Origin: Desulfuromonadales bacterium
GTDB taxonomy: Bacteria; Desulfobacterota; Desulfuromonadia; Geobacterales; Pseudopelobacteraceae
DNA length: 37,522 nt
NCBI GenBank assembly: GCA_016650295.1
Contig: JAENWA010000105.1
Coordinates: 1 to 37,522 of the forward strand
Direction: 5' to 3'
Below, piece by piece: positions 16,856 through 26,179 of this stretch (the stretch's first letter is position 1; each line of letters begins with the position of its first letter). The notes under the pieces are model-generated. The model saw only the letters and a program-made list of their open reading frames with translations, was not told the DNA's origin and ran no database searches. The translations under genes were made by a program, and so were the position numbers.

Positions 16856-17653
16856 ATGTTCAAGCAACTGTTTCTTTGTGTGTCACTCTGTTTTGTTTTC
16901 GCCTCATCGTCCTTTGCTGCTATGGATGCCATGTCCAAGGATGGCTGCAGCCATGATTGTACAACCTGTCATTCACTGAGCGTCAAGGATGCCGGGGAAC
17001 TTGTGAAAAAAACCGGAATCACCGTGAAATCGGTCAAGCATGCCCCGGCCAAGGGGCTTTTTGAGCTGCTGGTTGAAAAAGACAACAAACAGGGGATCAT
17101 TTTTATCGATTTCGGCAAAAAGCACCTGATGCAGGGCATGATCGTCAATCTTGATACGCTGCAGCCGGAATCGGCCCATGCCACGGAGCTTCCCCAACCC
17201 AAACAGGTTACATCCGTCGATGTGAAAACGATCCCGGTCGATAAGGCTGTCATCATGGGCAACCCCAAAGGCAGCAAAAAACTGTATGTCTTTACCGACC
17301 CGGATTGTCCCTATTGCAGAAAAGGGCATGAAGAACTGAAGAAACTGGCCAAGATCGCCCCGGACGTCGCCATTCACATCATGCTCTTCCCGCTGCCCAT
17401 GCATCCGGGCGCCTATGACAAGTCCAGAACAGTCCTGGAAACAAAAAACCTGGAGTTGCTGGATAAGGCCTTCGAAGGCGGTGAGGTTCCCAAGCCGACC
17501 AAGGAGAGCAGCAAAAAGGAGATAGACGAAATCATCAAGTTTGGCGGCGCCAATGGCATTAGCGGCACACCGACCATGGTCATGCCGGACGGCAAGATCG
17601 AAGTTGGTATGCGGGATGCCGAGACGATGAAGAAGATGCTGGAAGGGAAATAG
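16856..17653 (+). CDS. periplasmic DsbC-like thiol-disulfide isomerase / thioredoxin-fold protein
   Basis: Exported protein of 265 residues. A signal peptide (about 1-21, cut near SFA-A) leads to an N-terminal DsbC-like dimerisation region (about 45-110, PAKGLFELLVEKDNKQGIIFIDFGKKHLMQG), then a thioredoxin-fold domain with the active-site motif CPYC (Cys151, Cys154) in VFTDPDCPYC and the cis-proline loop GTPTMVMPDG. Members of this fold reduce or shuffle disulfides in the periplasm. Unusual is a cluster near the mature N terminus with Cys31, Cys35, Cys38 and His39, where CTTCH fits the CxxCH haem c attachment motif; it may bind haem or metal, or be redox active. It lies under the sigma54-type promoter and 700 bases before the cysteine-rich PilY1, which is a plausible client. 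Confidence 0.88.
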   Translation: MFKQLFLCVSLCFVFASSSFAAMDAMSKDGCSHDCTTCHSLSVKDAGELVKKTGITVKSVKHAPAKGLFELLVEKDNKQGIIFIDFGKKHLMQGMIVNLDTLQPESAHATELPQPKQVTSVDVKTIPVDKAVIMGNPKGSKKLYVFTDPDCPYCRKGHEELKKLAKIAPDVAIHIMLFPLPMHPGAYDKSRTVLETKNLELLDKAFEGGEVPKPTKESSKKEIDEIIKFGGANGISGTPTMVMPDGKIEVGMRDAETMKKMLEGK

Positions 17654-17670
17654 CAGGGGAGATAAACCGC

Positions 17671-18255
17671 ATGTCACTTCCAAATGCTAAACATGATGAT
17701 CGTTTCAGCTACGCTGATTATCTTCTGTGGAATGATAATCAGCGCTGGGAACTGATTGATGGCGAGGCATTCTGTATGAGTCCGGGACCGAGCCGGCGAC
17801 ATCAAGAATTGTTATTGGCGCTTGCAAGGCCTTTTGCAGATTACCTTGACGGCAATAAGTGCAGTATTTTTGTTGCACCGTTTGATGTTTGCCTTACTTC
17901 CCGTACCAACCAATTGGACGAAGAAATTGATACCATAGTGCAACCCGATATTTTCGTAGTCTGTGATCCGGGCAAACTTACAGATCGCGCTTGTAAGGGA
18001 TCTCCTGATCTTATAGTTGAGATACTGTCACCCGGCACATCTAAACGAGACATTACCACTAAATACGAGCTGTATCAGCGACATGGTGTAAAGGAATACT
18101 GGATTCTCTACCCGAATGACAGGACGCTGCTTGTGTATCGGCTTTCAGGCGATGGTACATATCTGTCCCCGGATGTGTTTGGCGAGGGCGATACAGTTCC
18201 GGTCCCACTGCTTGGGGAGTTGTCGATTGATATGGCGAAGGTTTTCAGGGAGTAA
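17671..18255 (+). CDS. Uma2 family (DUF820) putative PD-(D/E)XK nuclease-fold protein
   Basis: A 194-residue protein of the Uma2/DUF820 family, which has a restriction-endonuclease fold but no well-established function. Family hallmarks are the N-terminal YADYLLWNDNQRWELIDGEAF, the catalytic-type pattern VQPDIFVVCDP, then PDLIVEILSPGTSKRD with the Glu in VEI, and KYELYQRHGVKEYWILYP. The core acidic residues appear intact. It follows the DsbC-like gene by 17 bases with a GGGGA binding site, so it would share its transcript, but nothing about it suggests a pilus role. Such genes often occur as scattered single copies, so it may be an insertion into the pilus block. Confidence 0.85.
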   Translation: MSLPNAKHDDRFSYADYLLWNDNQRWELIDGEAFCMSPGPSRRHQELLLALARPFADYLDGNKCSIFVAPFDVCLTSRTNQLDEEIDTIVQPDIFVVCDPGKLTDRACKGSPDLIVEILSPGTSKRDITTKYELYQRHGVKEYWILYPNDRTLLVYRLSGDGTYLSPDVFGEGDTVPVPLLGELSIDMAKVFRE

Positions 18256-18353
18256 GGATACGTAATTCCAAGCATCACTGGTACCATGTAACACTTGAAC
18301 GGCTGATTGGTTTGTCCGGTGTATTTACTGAATCAAAAGTTACGAGGTATGTC

Positions 18354-21300
18354 ATGAAAACAACAGTACGAATCATTCTTGCCCTTATAATGTTAGTGGC
18401 TCTGGATTTCACTGCATCCCTGGCTGCAACCATGAATGACTACTGCGTTACCCCCCCCTTCATCCAGGAGAGTACCAAACCAAATCTGTTGTTGCTGATA
18501 GACAACTCTGCCAGTATGTATGATCTTGCGTATGACGACAAAGGGTATAAAAGATGTTCCTCAACAACAAGCCAGTCCTGTTCGGTCACTACCGACTGCC
18601 CGTCGGGGCAGACCTGCACCCAGGCGCGTAACCCCAGCTATTGCTTCGATGAAACCTTCGATAGCTCAAATAGTTACGTTGGCTATTTTGACCATACCAA
18701 GAATTACAAGTTCAATTTTTCAACCAACAGGTTCCAGGAAGAACCATCGATACCCGCTAACTGCGCCATGGCAGCAGTGGCTGACCAGATCTACTGCAAG
18801 CTCATAAGCAACACCCTGCACCTTAACATTGATAAGACCAATCCTGCCCAGACCAAATATTTTTATGCATCCGGGAAATACCTCAACTGGCTGACCTCTT
18901 CAAAGTTCGACGTTGAAAAGCAGGTGTTGACCGGTGGGAAGTATGTGACCAAGGTCTGCTCGAATAATACTGACAAGGCATGTCTAGCTGATTCTGACTG
19001 CGGCACAGGCAATACATGTAATGCCGCTTCAGCCTTCTTGCAGCCCGAGTCCCGCGGATGCGTTGGGATGGGATATGTCAAGGATGCCAATATCTCCAAC
19101 TTCGTCAACTACGCGACCGGGACCGCAAATTCCAACACTGGTCTTGGCCTTACCTTCCTGGTCAAGGGACCCCAGAACCTCTACAATGCCGTGGCGCCAT
19201 CAACGGGGGGGCAAACCTATCTGGAGATCTTTTCAAAATCGGGCACTTCATATGACTATGAAGCCTGCCAGCTAGCTGTTGAAGCCATTGCTACTGCAAA
19301 CGGGACGGGTCAAGTCGCTTCTGCGGTAGACAATTGTCTGGCTGCGTCTGGTTCGAATCTTGGCACTTGTCAGCAAAACGCAGCGGTCAATTGCTCTGCT
19401 TCCTACGGCCCGACTACCCCAAACTGCGATATTCCGATAGTGCCGGCCCATTGTTCAGGAGATGCTTCCATAACAAACTGTACCGTGGCCACTCAGGCCA
19501 CTGACTGTTTTATTGCGGGCGCCAAAACCTGCAGCGCAGGCAAGTTAGGTGTGGTCTGTGCAGACGACACCGCCTGCAACGTGAAAGCCTGCACGTTGAA
19601 CGCTGCCCGTTCCTGTAGCGTGGATGCGAACTGCGTCAAGACAGCTCAAGGATATTGTTCATCAAAGACAACCAAAAAATGTAATACTGATGCGACTTGC
19701 AACTCTGGTGAAGGGACGTGTGTTGACAAACCATACAATGACGGCACCTGCGGAATTGTAACCCCTGGCGTCTGCACTACTATCGCGGTTCCTTTAGATG
19801 TTGGACCCTGTGTTGAACGGACCGGTGGTTATATCGGCCCCTGCGTCCTGACCCCACAGGCTGCGGCGGTCAAGACAAAAACCACTTTTACCCATTCCAT
19901 GCAGGCCTGCTGGGCACTTCGTAAAACTCCTAGTACGCCAATTGGTCACGACGAATATGTTGGAGTTAAGGGTGAATGTTCCGACATTTACGGTAACTAT
20001 AAGACCTGTTCGAACAATGGCTATCAGATCTGTTCGGGGTTGGTGGCCGGCGAGTGCGGAGCCGGAACTTGCCTAGACGGCCCGGCCGCAATTCAGTCGG
20101 GCAATCCGGGCCTTATATGTTCGAATAATTACGAAGGTCAGTTGTTTGAAAAAAATGCAGCCAACGCCTGGGTAATCCGGTCTGTATTGCCTGCCGCCAC
20201 ACCGGGTTCTTGTCTGGCGACCGATACAGTGGAAGATTGTGCGAAAAAGATTCAAACTCAATTCTGCAACCTGATGGACGCCCCGCCAGTAACGGACCCT
20301 ACGAACCCGCCAAGCGCTGTAGTCGCCACTGAAAACCTGCCCGCTATTTTGATCGGCATCGGGGTCGAGGCCCAGTTGGGAGCTCCAATACTTACACTGC
20401 CGGTACGTGTAGAAACACCGTCGCCCCCTTCCAAGCTTGTCCAGGAATACGCCAACAAGATCCGCATCGGACTGATGGCTTTCAACAACTCTGGTTCGGC
20501 CTCAGAGACTTCAAGGACGTTGCCGTTGCCAGCGGGTAAGTTGGCTCCAACCAAGGTCTGTTCCAATGATGCAACCATAAGCTGCACCCAGCCAATAGAC
20601 TGCGGCCCGGGCAACAGATGCGACTACGCAGCTGACAAGGATGGCGCCTCTGTACTCTCCCTGATAGGCAAAGGTCGTTGTTTAACAACCGCAGGCACTG
20701 GCACAGGCACCTCATGTACCAAAAAGGCTCATTGCACCACCAGTAATGAAAACTGTGTGTCTGATGGTGTTGGTGATCATACAACAGCCGGATTGGTGTG
20801 GAGTATAGACAGTCTGAGGGCAGCCACCTGGACACCTGTTTCAGAGGCCTTTTATAACGCCATCGGATATTTTGCCGTGGACTACACCAGCGACACAACC
20901 GGTAAAACCAGCAGGACCGATCTACGGATCAATCCCAACGACCCCAAGGATTTTCCGGACGCCATGAACCCCTCTGAATATGTCTGCCAGTCCAATAATA
21001 TTCTGCTGGTAACAGACGGTTCGTCCGCTGCTGACCAGTACAGTGACAAAACCGACCTGGTAAATACTTACAGCGCCGTATCGGGTAATGTTACCGGGAA
21101 CTGCAGCAAGTATGCGGGCAGCCAGGATCTTGATGATCTGGCATGGCTTGCACGGCATAGGAATATCAACACATTCGACAAATTCTCTGATGCGACCCCA
21201 CTCCGCGTGCCGCTGAAGAATAATGAATCAATCACATCCTATATAGTTTTTACCGGCGCCGATAATGGAGGATCAGGGGATTGTAACAACACGACTCTTC

Positions 21301-24005
21301 TTACCAAAACGGCGACCAACGGCGGAACATCCCTGTTAAAAGCCGAGAACCCCCAGGATCTGAAGGACAAGCTGACCGGAGCCCTTGATACGATCGCGGC
21401 CAATTCCAGTTCGGGCACGGCGGCATCCATCCTCAGCAACAGCGAGGGGAGCGGCGCAGCCCTGTTGCAGGCGCTCTTCTATCCCAAAAAAGAGTTCGAC
21501 AAGATTAACTCCACCGATACGAGTCCCACATCGACCAAATGGATCGGCGAGTTGCAGAGCTTCTGGTACTATCTGGATCCGAACCTGCAGAAGACCTCGA
21601 TCCGCGAGGATACAACCACGGATTTCAAGCTGAACCTGCGAAGCGACAAGGTGATTCAGTTCTATTTCGATTCCGTACAGGGTAAGACCCTGGTAAACAA
21701 ATATTCCGACCTGGATGGCGATGGCGCCGCCGATTCAAGCACACCCGACACGGGCGGGGCCGGGGTGCAGCCTGAAACAATCAAAAGCCTCTGGCAGGCC
21801 GGAAGAAAGCTGTGGGAGCGGGACGTGACCAGCAGCAGCACCAAACGGACCATCTATACCGGTTACAACTCGACAATGGGAAATACACCCCAGAAGGTCA
21901 GTTCGGCCGATAGCGACGGTTTTGTTACCGACACGACGGCCTGGGATCTTCTTCAGATCCCCGCCAGCAGCGATACCACCGTGCGCAAGGCGCGGGCCGT
22001 AAAACTGATTGATTATATACATGGCACAGATCAACCAAACGACACGCTGCCCTGGGTCACCAGCGACGGTCAATACCGCCCCCGCAAGGTGTACATCAGC
22101 GGCTGCGGTCTGGCGAGTTGCAACCGGGAGTGGAAGCTGGGTGACATCGTCTCGTCTACGCCCAAGATTGCCTCCAATAACCGGATCAACAATTTCGACC
22201 TTAATCCTCCGACCGGCTACAATGACATCTCTTACGGCAAGTTCACGCGAACAACCGGGTACAGGAGCAGGGGGATGGCTTTTGTGGGGGCTAACGACGG
22301 CATGCTGCACGCTTTCAAGCTCGGTGTCATGAAAGAGTTGAATACCGGGGGCTTCAAGGCCGAGATAGATAATGCCAACGGAACTATTGCGACCTCATCC
22401 AGCAACCTGGGTAACGAAGAATGGGCCTACATCCCGAAACATACACTGCCGTATCTGAAATACTTCGCGGAGAATACCTACGGCCACATCTACTCGGTGG
22501 ACAAGTCGCCGCTGCTGGTGGATGCGAGTATCGGCCTGCCCACAGGATGCACGGAAAGCGATGTCTCCAATTGCCCGAAATCAAGCGACGGCAGCACCTG
22601 GCGCACGATAGTCCTCGGCGGAATGGGGATCGGCGGAGCCGCTCAGGCATCGGGATCCACCGCGGTCAAGCCTCCCCTTGCCGGGACAGGCTACTCTTCG
22701 TATTTCGCCCTGGAAGTGACTGATCCGGCCAATCCCAAATATATGTGGGAGTTCCCGGGTACACAAATGATTGACGCCTCCACTTCGGCTGCAGGCAGTT
22801 TGGGGTTTTCGACCGCCGGTCCGGCTATTGTCAGGATTGCAGCCAAGGTGCGGAATGCGGATGGCACCTTTTCGACTAATCCCGATCCCACCAAAAACGG
22901 CAAATGGTTCGCCGTGTTCGCCTCCGGCCCGATCGGCCCAATCGATACCGACATTCACACCTTTAAGGGGGAGTCTGATCAGCGACTGCGGATCTTTATC
23001 GTTGATCTCGCAACCGGAACCCTGCTGAGAACATTCGACGCCAGTACGGTAGATGCGGGGCTTCTGACCGCTTTTGGCGGTTCGCTCGCTTCAAACACCT
23101 TCGATGCGGACAGGAGTTCTTCAACCTCTCCGGGCTTTTACAGCGATGATTCCGTTTATATCGGATACGTACAGAAGGATACCTCGGTTACGCCGGCCAC
23201 CTGGACCAAGGGTGGTGTCTTGCGCCTCTCCACCCATGAAAGCACAGACCCCGCTACCTGGACAATCAGCAAGCTGATCGACGGGGTCGGCCCGGTGACC
23301 TCGGCCATCTCCAAAATCCAGGACCGGAACAACAAGAATTTCTGGGTCTTCTTCGGCACCGGCAGGTTCTTTTACAAAAAAGACGATACCTCCAGCGTGC
23401 GGCAGGCTCTCTATGGCGTCAAGGAACCATGCTATTCCACGACGGACAGACATGCGCGCACACCCTATACAAATCTGACCAATAATGTCGCGGATAACAG
23501 GTTTGACGCGGCTTGCGACGATTCGGTGAGCAGCGCCTTGATTGATCAATCCGGTGACAGCGCCGCGCCGGCCGCAACACTGGCTGCTACCGCGCCCGGA
23601 TGGAAGATTTTGCTCGATCAACAGGATACCGCCAATCAATTTCTGACGGAGCGGGTTATCACCGACCCGCTGGGCGCACCCAGCGGAGCCGTATTTTTCA
23701 CAACATACAAACCAAACACCGACTTGTGTCAATACGGCGGCAACTCGCTGCTCTGGGCGGTCCGCTATGATACCGGCTCAACACCGCCGGCCTCTGCCAT
23801 GAAGGGCAAGGCGCTGATGCAGGTGTCAACCGGTGCGTTTCAGGAGATTACACTTTCGGATGCATTCAATAACCCCGGCTCCACACGCTATGACAAAAGG
23901 CGTCTGGCTGTCCCGATCACCGGTGTGCCGCCTACCGGCCAGGGGGCCGCGCTTTTCACAAGTCCGCCGCCAGCAAAGAAGCTGCTGCATATCCAGGAGA
24001 AGTAG
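18354..24005 (+). CDS. pilY1: very large PilY1-type type IV pilus tip adhesin/assembly protein with cysteine-rich insertions
   Basis: Exported protein of 1883 residues, against about 1160 for Pseudomonas PilY1. PilY1 sits at the pilus tip, promotes assembly with the minor pilins and can sense surfaces. A signal peptide (about 1-25, cut after SLAA) is followed by the start of a von Willebrand A domain with MIDAS motif DNSAS (50-54). The later VWA strand LLVTDGSSAAD occurs only near residue 885, so about 800 residues are inserted. The insertion holds modules of the type C-x6-8-C-x5-DC-x2-G-x2-C at about 18548-18628, 18952-19029, 19410-19735, 20556-20630 and 20670-20770. The C-terminal PilC beta-propeller has GMAFVGANDGMLHAFKLG and GTGRFFY. 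A calcium-loop sequence DLDGDGAAD (1119-1127) matches the PilY1 calcium site. ATG 18354 has CGAGG 6 bases upstream and opens the signal peptide. Confidence 0.93.
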   Translation: MKTTVRIILALIMLVALDFTASLAATMNDYCVTPPFIQESTKPNLLLLIDNSASMYDLAYDDKGYKRCSSTTSQSCSVTTDCPSGQTCTQARNPSYCFDETFDSSNSYVGYFDHTKNYKFNFSTNRFQEEPSIPANCAMAAVADQIYCKLISNTLHLNIDKTNPAQTKYFYASGKYLNWLTSSKFDVEKQVLTGGKYVTKVCSNNTDKACLADSDCGTGNTCNAASAFLQPESRGCVGMGYVKDANISNFVNYATGTANSNTGLGLTFLVKGPQNLYNAVAPSTGGQTYLEIFSKSGTSYDYEACQLAVEAIATANGTGQVASAVDNCLAASGSNLGTCQQNAAVNCSASYGPTTPNCDIPIVPAHCSGDASITNCTVATQATDCFIAGAKTCSAGKLGVVCADDTACNVKACTLNAARSCSVDANCVKTAQGYCSSKTTKKCNTDATCNSGEGTCVDKPYNDGTCGIVTPGVCTTIAVPLDVGPCVERTGGYIGPCVLTPQAAAVKTKTTFTHSMQACWALRKTPSTPIGHDEYVGVKGECSDIYGNYKTCSNNGYQICSGLVAGECGAGTCLDGPAAIQSGNPGLICSNNYEGQLFEKNAANAWVIRSVLPAATPGSCLATDTVEDCAKKIQTQFCNLMDAPPVTDPTNPPSAVVATENLPAILIGIGVEAQLGAPILTLPVRVETPSPPSKLVQEYANKIRIGLMAFNNSGSASETSRTLPLPAGKLAPTKVCSNDATISCTQPIDCGPGNRCDYAADKDGASVLSLIGKGRCLTTAGTGTGTSCTKKAHCTTSNENCVSDGVGDHTTAGLVWSIDSLRAATWTPVSEAFYNAIGYFAVDYTSDTTGKTSRTDLRINPNDPKDFPDAMNPSEYVCQSNNILLVTDGSSAADQYSDKTDLVNTYSAVSGNVTGNCSKYAGSQDLDDLAWLARHRNINTFDKFSDATPLRVPLKNNESITSYIVFTGADNGGSGDCNNTTLLTKTATNGGTSLLKAENPQDLKDKLTGALDTIAANSSSGTAASILSNSEGSGAALLQALFYPKKEFDKINSTDTSPTSTKWIGELQSFWYYLDPNLQKTSIREDTTTDFKLNLRSDKVIQFYFDSVQGKTLVNKYSDLDGDGAADSSTPDTGGAGVQPETIKSLWQAGRKLWERDVTSSSTKRTIYTGYNSTMGNTPQKVSSADSDGFVTDTTAWDLLQIPASSDTTVRKARAVKLIDYIHGTDQPNDTLPWVTSDGQYRPRKVYISGCGLASCNREWKLGDIVSSTPKIASNNRINNFDLNPPTGYNDISYGKFTRTTGYRSRGMAFVGANDGMLHAFKLGVMKELNTGGFKAEIDNANGTIATSSSNLGNEEWAYIPKHTLPYLKYFAENTYGHIYSVDKSPLLVDASIGLPTGCTESDVSNCPKSSDGSTWRTIVLGGMGIGGAAQASGSTAVKPPLAGTGYSSYFALEVTDPANPKYMWEFPGTQMIDASTSAAGSLGFSTAGPAIVRIAAKVRNADGTFSTNPDPTKNGKWFAVFASGPIGPIDTDIHTFKGESDQRLRIFIVDLATGTLLRTFDASTVDAGLLTAFGGSLASNTFDADRSSSTSPGFYSDDSVYIGYVQKDTSVTPATWTKGGVLRLSTHESTDPATWTISKLIDGVGPVTSAISKIQDRNNKNFWVFFGTGRFFYKKDDTSSVRQALYGVKEPCYSTTDRHARTPYTNLTNNVADNRFDAACDDSVSSALIDQSGDSAAPAATLAATAPGWKILLDQQDTANQFLTERVITDPLGAPSGAVFFTTYKPNTDLCQYGGNSLLWAVRYDTGSTPPASAMKGKALMQVSTGAFQEITLSDAFNNPGSTRYDKRRLAVPITGVPPTGQGAALFTSPPPAKKLLHIQEK

Positions 24006-24029
24006 CATGCCGATATTTCCGGGGGCTTC

Positions 24030-24530
24030 ATGAAAACCACTTCGAACGGTTTTTCACTGGTCGAGCTGATTGTTACCATCGCCATCATCGGGATAGGCAC
24101 ATCCATAGCCGTATTCAACTATAACCAGTGGATACGTAAATCAAACATTGAAAAAGAAACCCGCGAGCTATTCAGTGATTTGAATGAAGCGCGATTGCAG
24201 TCGATCTACACCAAAAAACGGCAAAGCATTGTGTTTCAGACCCCGAACAGATATGTATTTAAACGGTATAGTACGCTGAACGAGTTGCCGGCCAACGGCA
24301 CGGTGATCCAGACAAAATACACAAAGTATGCCATGACAAATACTGATGGCACCGCGCTGGACGCGGATACCTTCGTTCTTTTCGATATCCGGGGATTTAT
24401 CTCGGGTCCGTTCGGGAATACGTTTCGATTCAACCCGATCAACGTGGCTGCATTTGACTGCATCATCGTAAGTGTGGCCAGAACTAATCTTGGCCAAATG
24501 GGGACCGGTAATGTCTGCTTTCCGAAATAA
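24030..24530 (+). CDS. fimU: type IV minor pilin, FimU/GspH-like
   Basis: Minor pilin of 166 residues. A short leader ends at Gly7 and the cut site is NG-FSLVE, with Glu5 of the mature protein present for methylation and assembly. The hydrophobic N-terminal helix is FSLVELIVTIAIIGIGTSIAVF, followed by RELFSDLNEARLQSIYTKKRQSIVF, which is the GspH/FimT pattern. The C-terminal part has two cysteines (AAFDCIIV and GNVCFPK) that could form a disulfide. It starts 24 bases after pilY1 and overlaps pilV by 20 bases. With pilV, pilW, pilX and PilY1 it would form the priming complex at the pilus tip. Confidence 0.88.
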   Translation: MKTTSNGFSLVELIVTIAIIGIGTSIAVFNYNQWIRKSNIEKETRELFSDLNEARLQSIYTKKRQSIVFQTPNRYVFKRYSTLNELPANGTVIQTKYTKYAMTNTDGTALDADTFVLFDIRGFISGPFGNTFRFNPINVAAFDCIIVSVARTNLGQMGTGNVCFPK

Positions 24531-24909
24531 TGACGGATTTACACTGATCGAGTTTGCTGTTTCTGTTGTCATCCTGTCGGTCGGCCTGTTGGGGCTGCTG
24601 CAGGCGGTCAACCTGGCCATCAGCAGCAACTTGACCAACACGATGCGTAACGAGGCCACGGTGGTTGCGGATGAACAGCTTTCTACCAGGATCGCGGCAA
24701 TATCAACATCAGATGCCGCTCCATTCACGGCAAGCCCCGCCAATTTGAACGTCAGCAGAAAAATTTATAACGGATTCAAGAACTATTCGGTTGCAAGAGC
24801 CGAGACAGTTACCGGCAACAACTCTATGGAAATTAATGTCACGGTGAGCTGGGTGCACAAGAATTCGCGCTATACCCACAATGCATCGTCAGTCGTATCC
24901 AAACGCTGA
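24511..24909 (+). CDS. pilV: type IV minor pilin, PilV-like
   Basis: Minor pilin of 132 residues with leader MSAFRNNDG, cleavage before FTLIE and helix FTLIEFAVSVVILSVGLLGLLQAVNLAI, the pattern of PilV/GspI proteins. Glu5 is present. The ATG at 24511 gives a normal short leader and has GGGGA a few bases upstream; it lies inside the 3' end of fimU, a 20-base overlap that suggests coupling. An in-frame start further upstream would make an unusually long leader. The rest of the protein is short and beta-rich with no cysteine. Confidence 0.87.
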   Translation: MSAFRNNDGFTLIEFAVSVVILSVGLLGLLQAVNLAISSNLTNTMRNEATVVADEQLSTRIAAISTSDAAPFTASPANLNVSRKIYNGFKNYSVARAETVTGNNSMEINVTVSWVHKNSRYTHNASSVVSKR

Positions 24910-24937
24910 AAAAATTGATTTACTACGGACTACTGTT

Positions 24938-26167
24938 ATGAGAAACAACAAAGGTTTTACCCTGATCGAACTGCTTGTCGCCATGGGACTGTTTATTATC
25001 GTCATCATGATCACCGGCAAGTCATTTGATACGATACTTGCCCAGACCTCAAAGCTGTTCAGGTCCGAAGAGAGCAATATCGAGGGAGTGCTGGGGCTGG
25101 AAATGCTCCGGCATGACTTGCAACAAACCGGCGTTGGACTCTTTACGGAGGCGCCGCCGCTCACGTATATCGAAGCATCTTCAGCTCCAGCTTCTACCTA
25201 CAACGATGCGACCACTCATGTCCCGCGCGCCCTGGTCACCGGAGACAATCTGGCAACAACTGCGATCGGCAATATGAGCGTTGCCAGTAGCGTGCTGACC
25301 GGCACCGACTACCTTGCCATCAAAGGCACGACACTCGCCCGTAACAAGGCAGCCCAGAAGTGGTCCTACCTTGTCAGAACCGGCAGCACGATTGCTCCCA
25401 ATGTCTGGCCGTCGGGGTCGGATAATTATATAGGTGGAGAGAAATTTGTCGTGCTGCGCAAACAGTTTTCAACACCACCTCGAACGAGCATCGAACTCAA
25501 CATCCCTGACTCAACTCTCGAGTTTCATTTGACCAGTCCGGCCTTCGATGCCTATACAAGTCAGGGAAACGCTGTGTTTATGACGTATGGGATTGATGAC
25601 AGCTCTTACAGATTCCCCTTCAACCGGTCGGATTATTTTGTTGCCCGCACCAACAGCGCCAGCAACATGCCTGCGATCTGCGCACAAGGCACCGGTGTCC
25701 TGTACAAGGCATCTATCAACCAGTCGAACGGCACAATCAATCCAGTTCCGCTGGTTGATTGCGTGGCGGATATGCAGGTAGTTCTCGGGTGGGATATCGA
25801 TCTGGACGGCACGGTAGATACGTGGTCGAATGCCGGCGGAACAGCTGTCTCAGGGACAGGTACGACCACCCAGGTGCAGAGTGCGCTGTTACAGGCTAAT
25901 AACGATATCAATGACTCGACGACACTGAACATCCGCAACTGCCTGAAGGTCGTTAAGGTCTATTTTGTGGTGCAGGACGGGAAAATAGATCGCAATTACA
26001 CATCTCCTTCAACGATTCCTTACGACGAATCATCCGGTGAGGCAACCCTAATCGGTAGTGGAACATCGTTTCCGGCGGTCTACACGCTGGCCTCTAACAT
26101 GCTCAATTACCGCTGGAAGGTCTATCGTGTTATCGTGCGTCCCAAAAACCTTCTTGCCAATCAATAG
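24938..26167 (+). CDS. pilW: type IV minor pilin, PilW-like
   Basis: Large minor pilin of 409 residues. The leader MRNNKG is cut before FTLIE; the helix is FTLIELLVAMGLFIIVIMITGKSF, with Glu5 present. Length and the RSEESNIEGVLGLEMLRHDLQQTGVGLF stretch fit PilW/GspJ-type proteins. It has three cysteines (PAICAQG, VDCVADM and NIRNCLKV). The DIDLDGTVDTW sequence resembles a calcium-type loop, though this is not certain. ATG 24938 lies 28 bases after the pilV stop; the binding site is weak. Open sequence continues upstream over the pilV end but lacks family support. Confidence 0.87.
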   Translation: MRNNKGFTLIELLVAMGLFIIVIMITGKSFDTILAQTSKLFRSEESNIEGVLGLEMLRHDLQQTGVGLFTEAPPLTYIEASSAPASTYNDATTHVPRALVTGDNLATTAIGNMSVASSVLTGTDYLAIKGTTLARNKAAQKWSYLVRTGSTIAPNVWPSGSDNYIGGEKFVVLRKQFSTPPRTSIELNIPDSTLEFHLTSPAFDAYTSQGNAVFMTYGIDDSSYRFPFNRSDYFVARTNSASNMPAICAQGTGVLYKASINQSNGTINPVPLVDCVADMQVVLGWDIDLDGTVDTWSNAGGTAVSGTGTTTQVQSALLQANNDINDSTTLNIRNCLKVVKVYFVVQDGKIDRNYTSPSTIPYDESSGEATLIGSGTSFPAVYTLASNMLNYRWKVYRVIVRPKNLLANQ

Positions 26168-26179
26168 GAATGGTGTCAG

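Noticed and set aside
18256-18353. Possible promoter with TTGAAC before pilY1.
   Set aside because: No -10 element stands at a workable distance and no GG-N10-GC pair was found, so no promoter is claimed.
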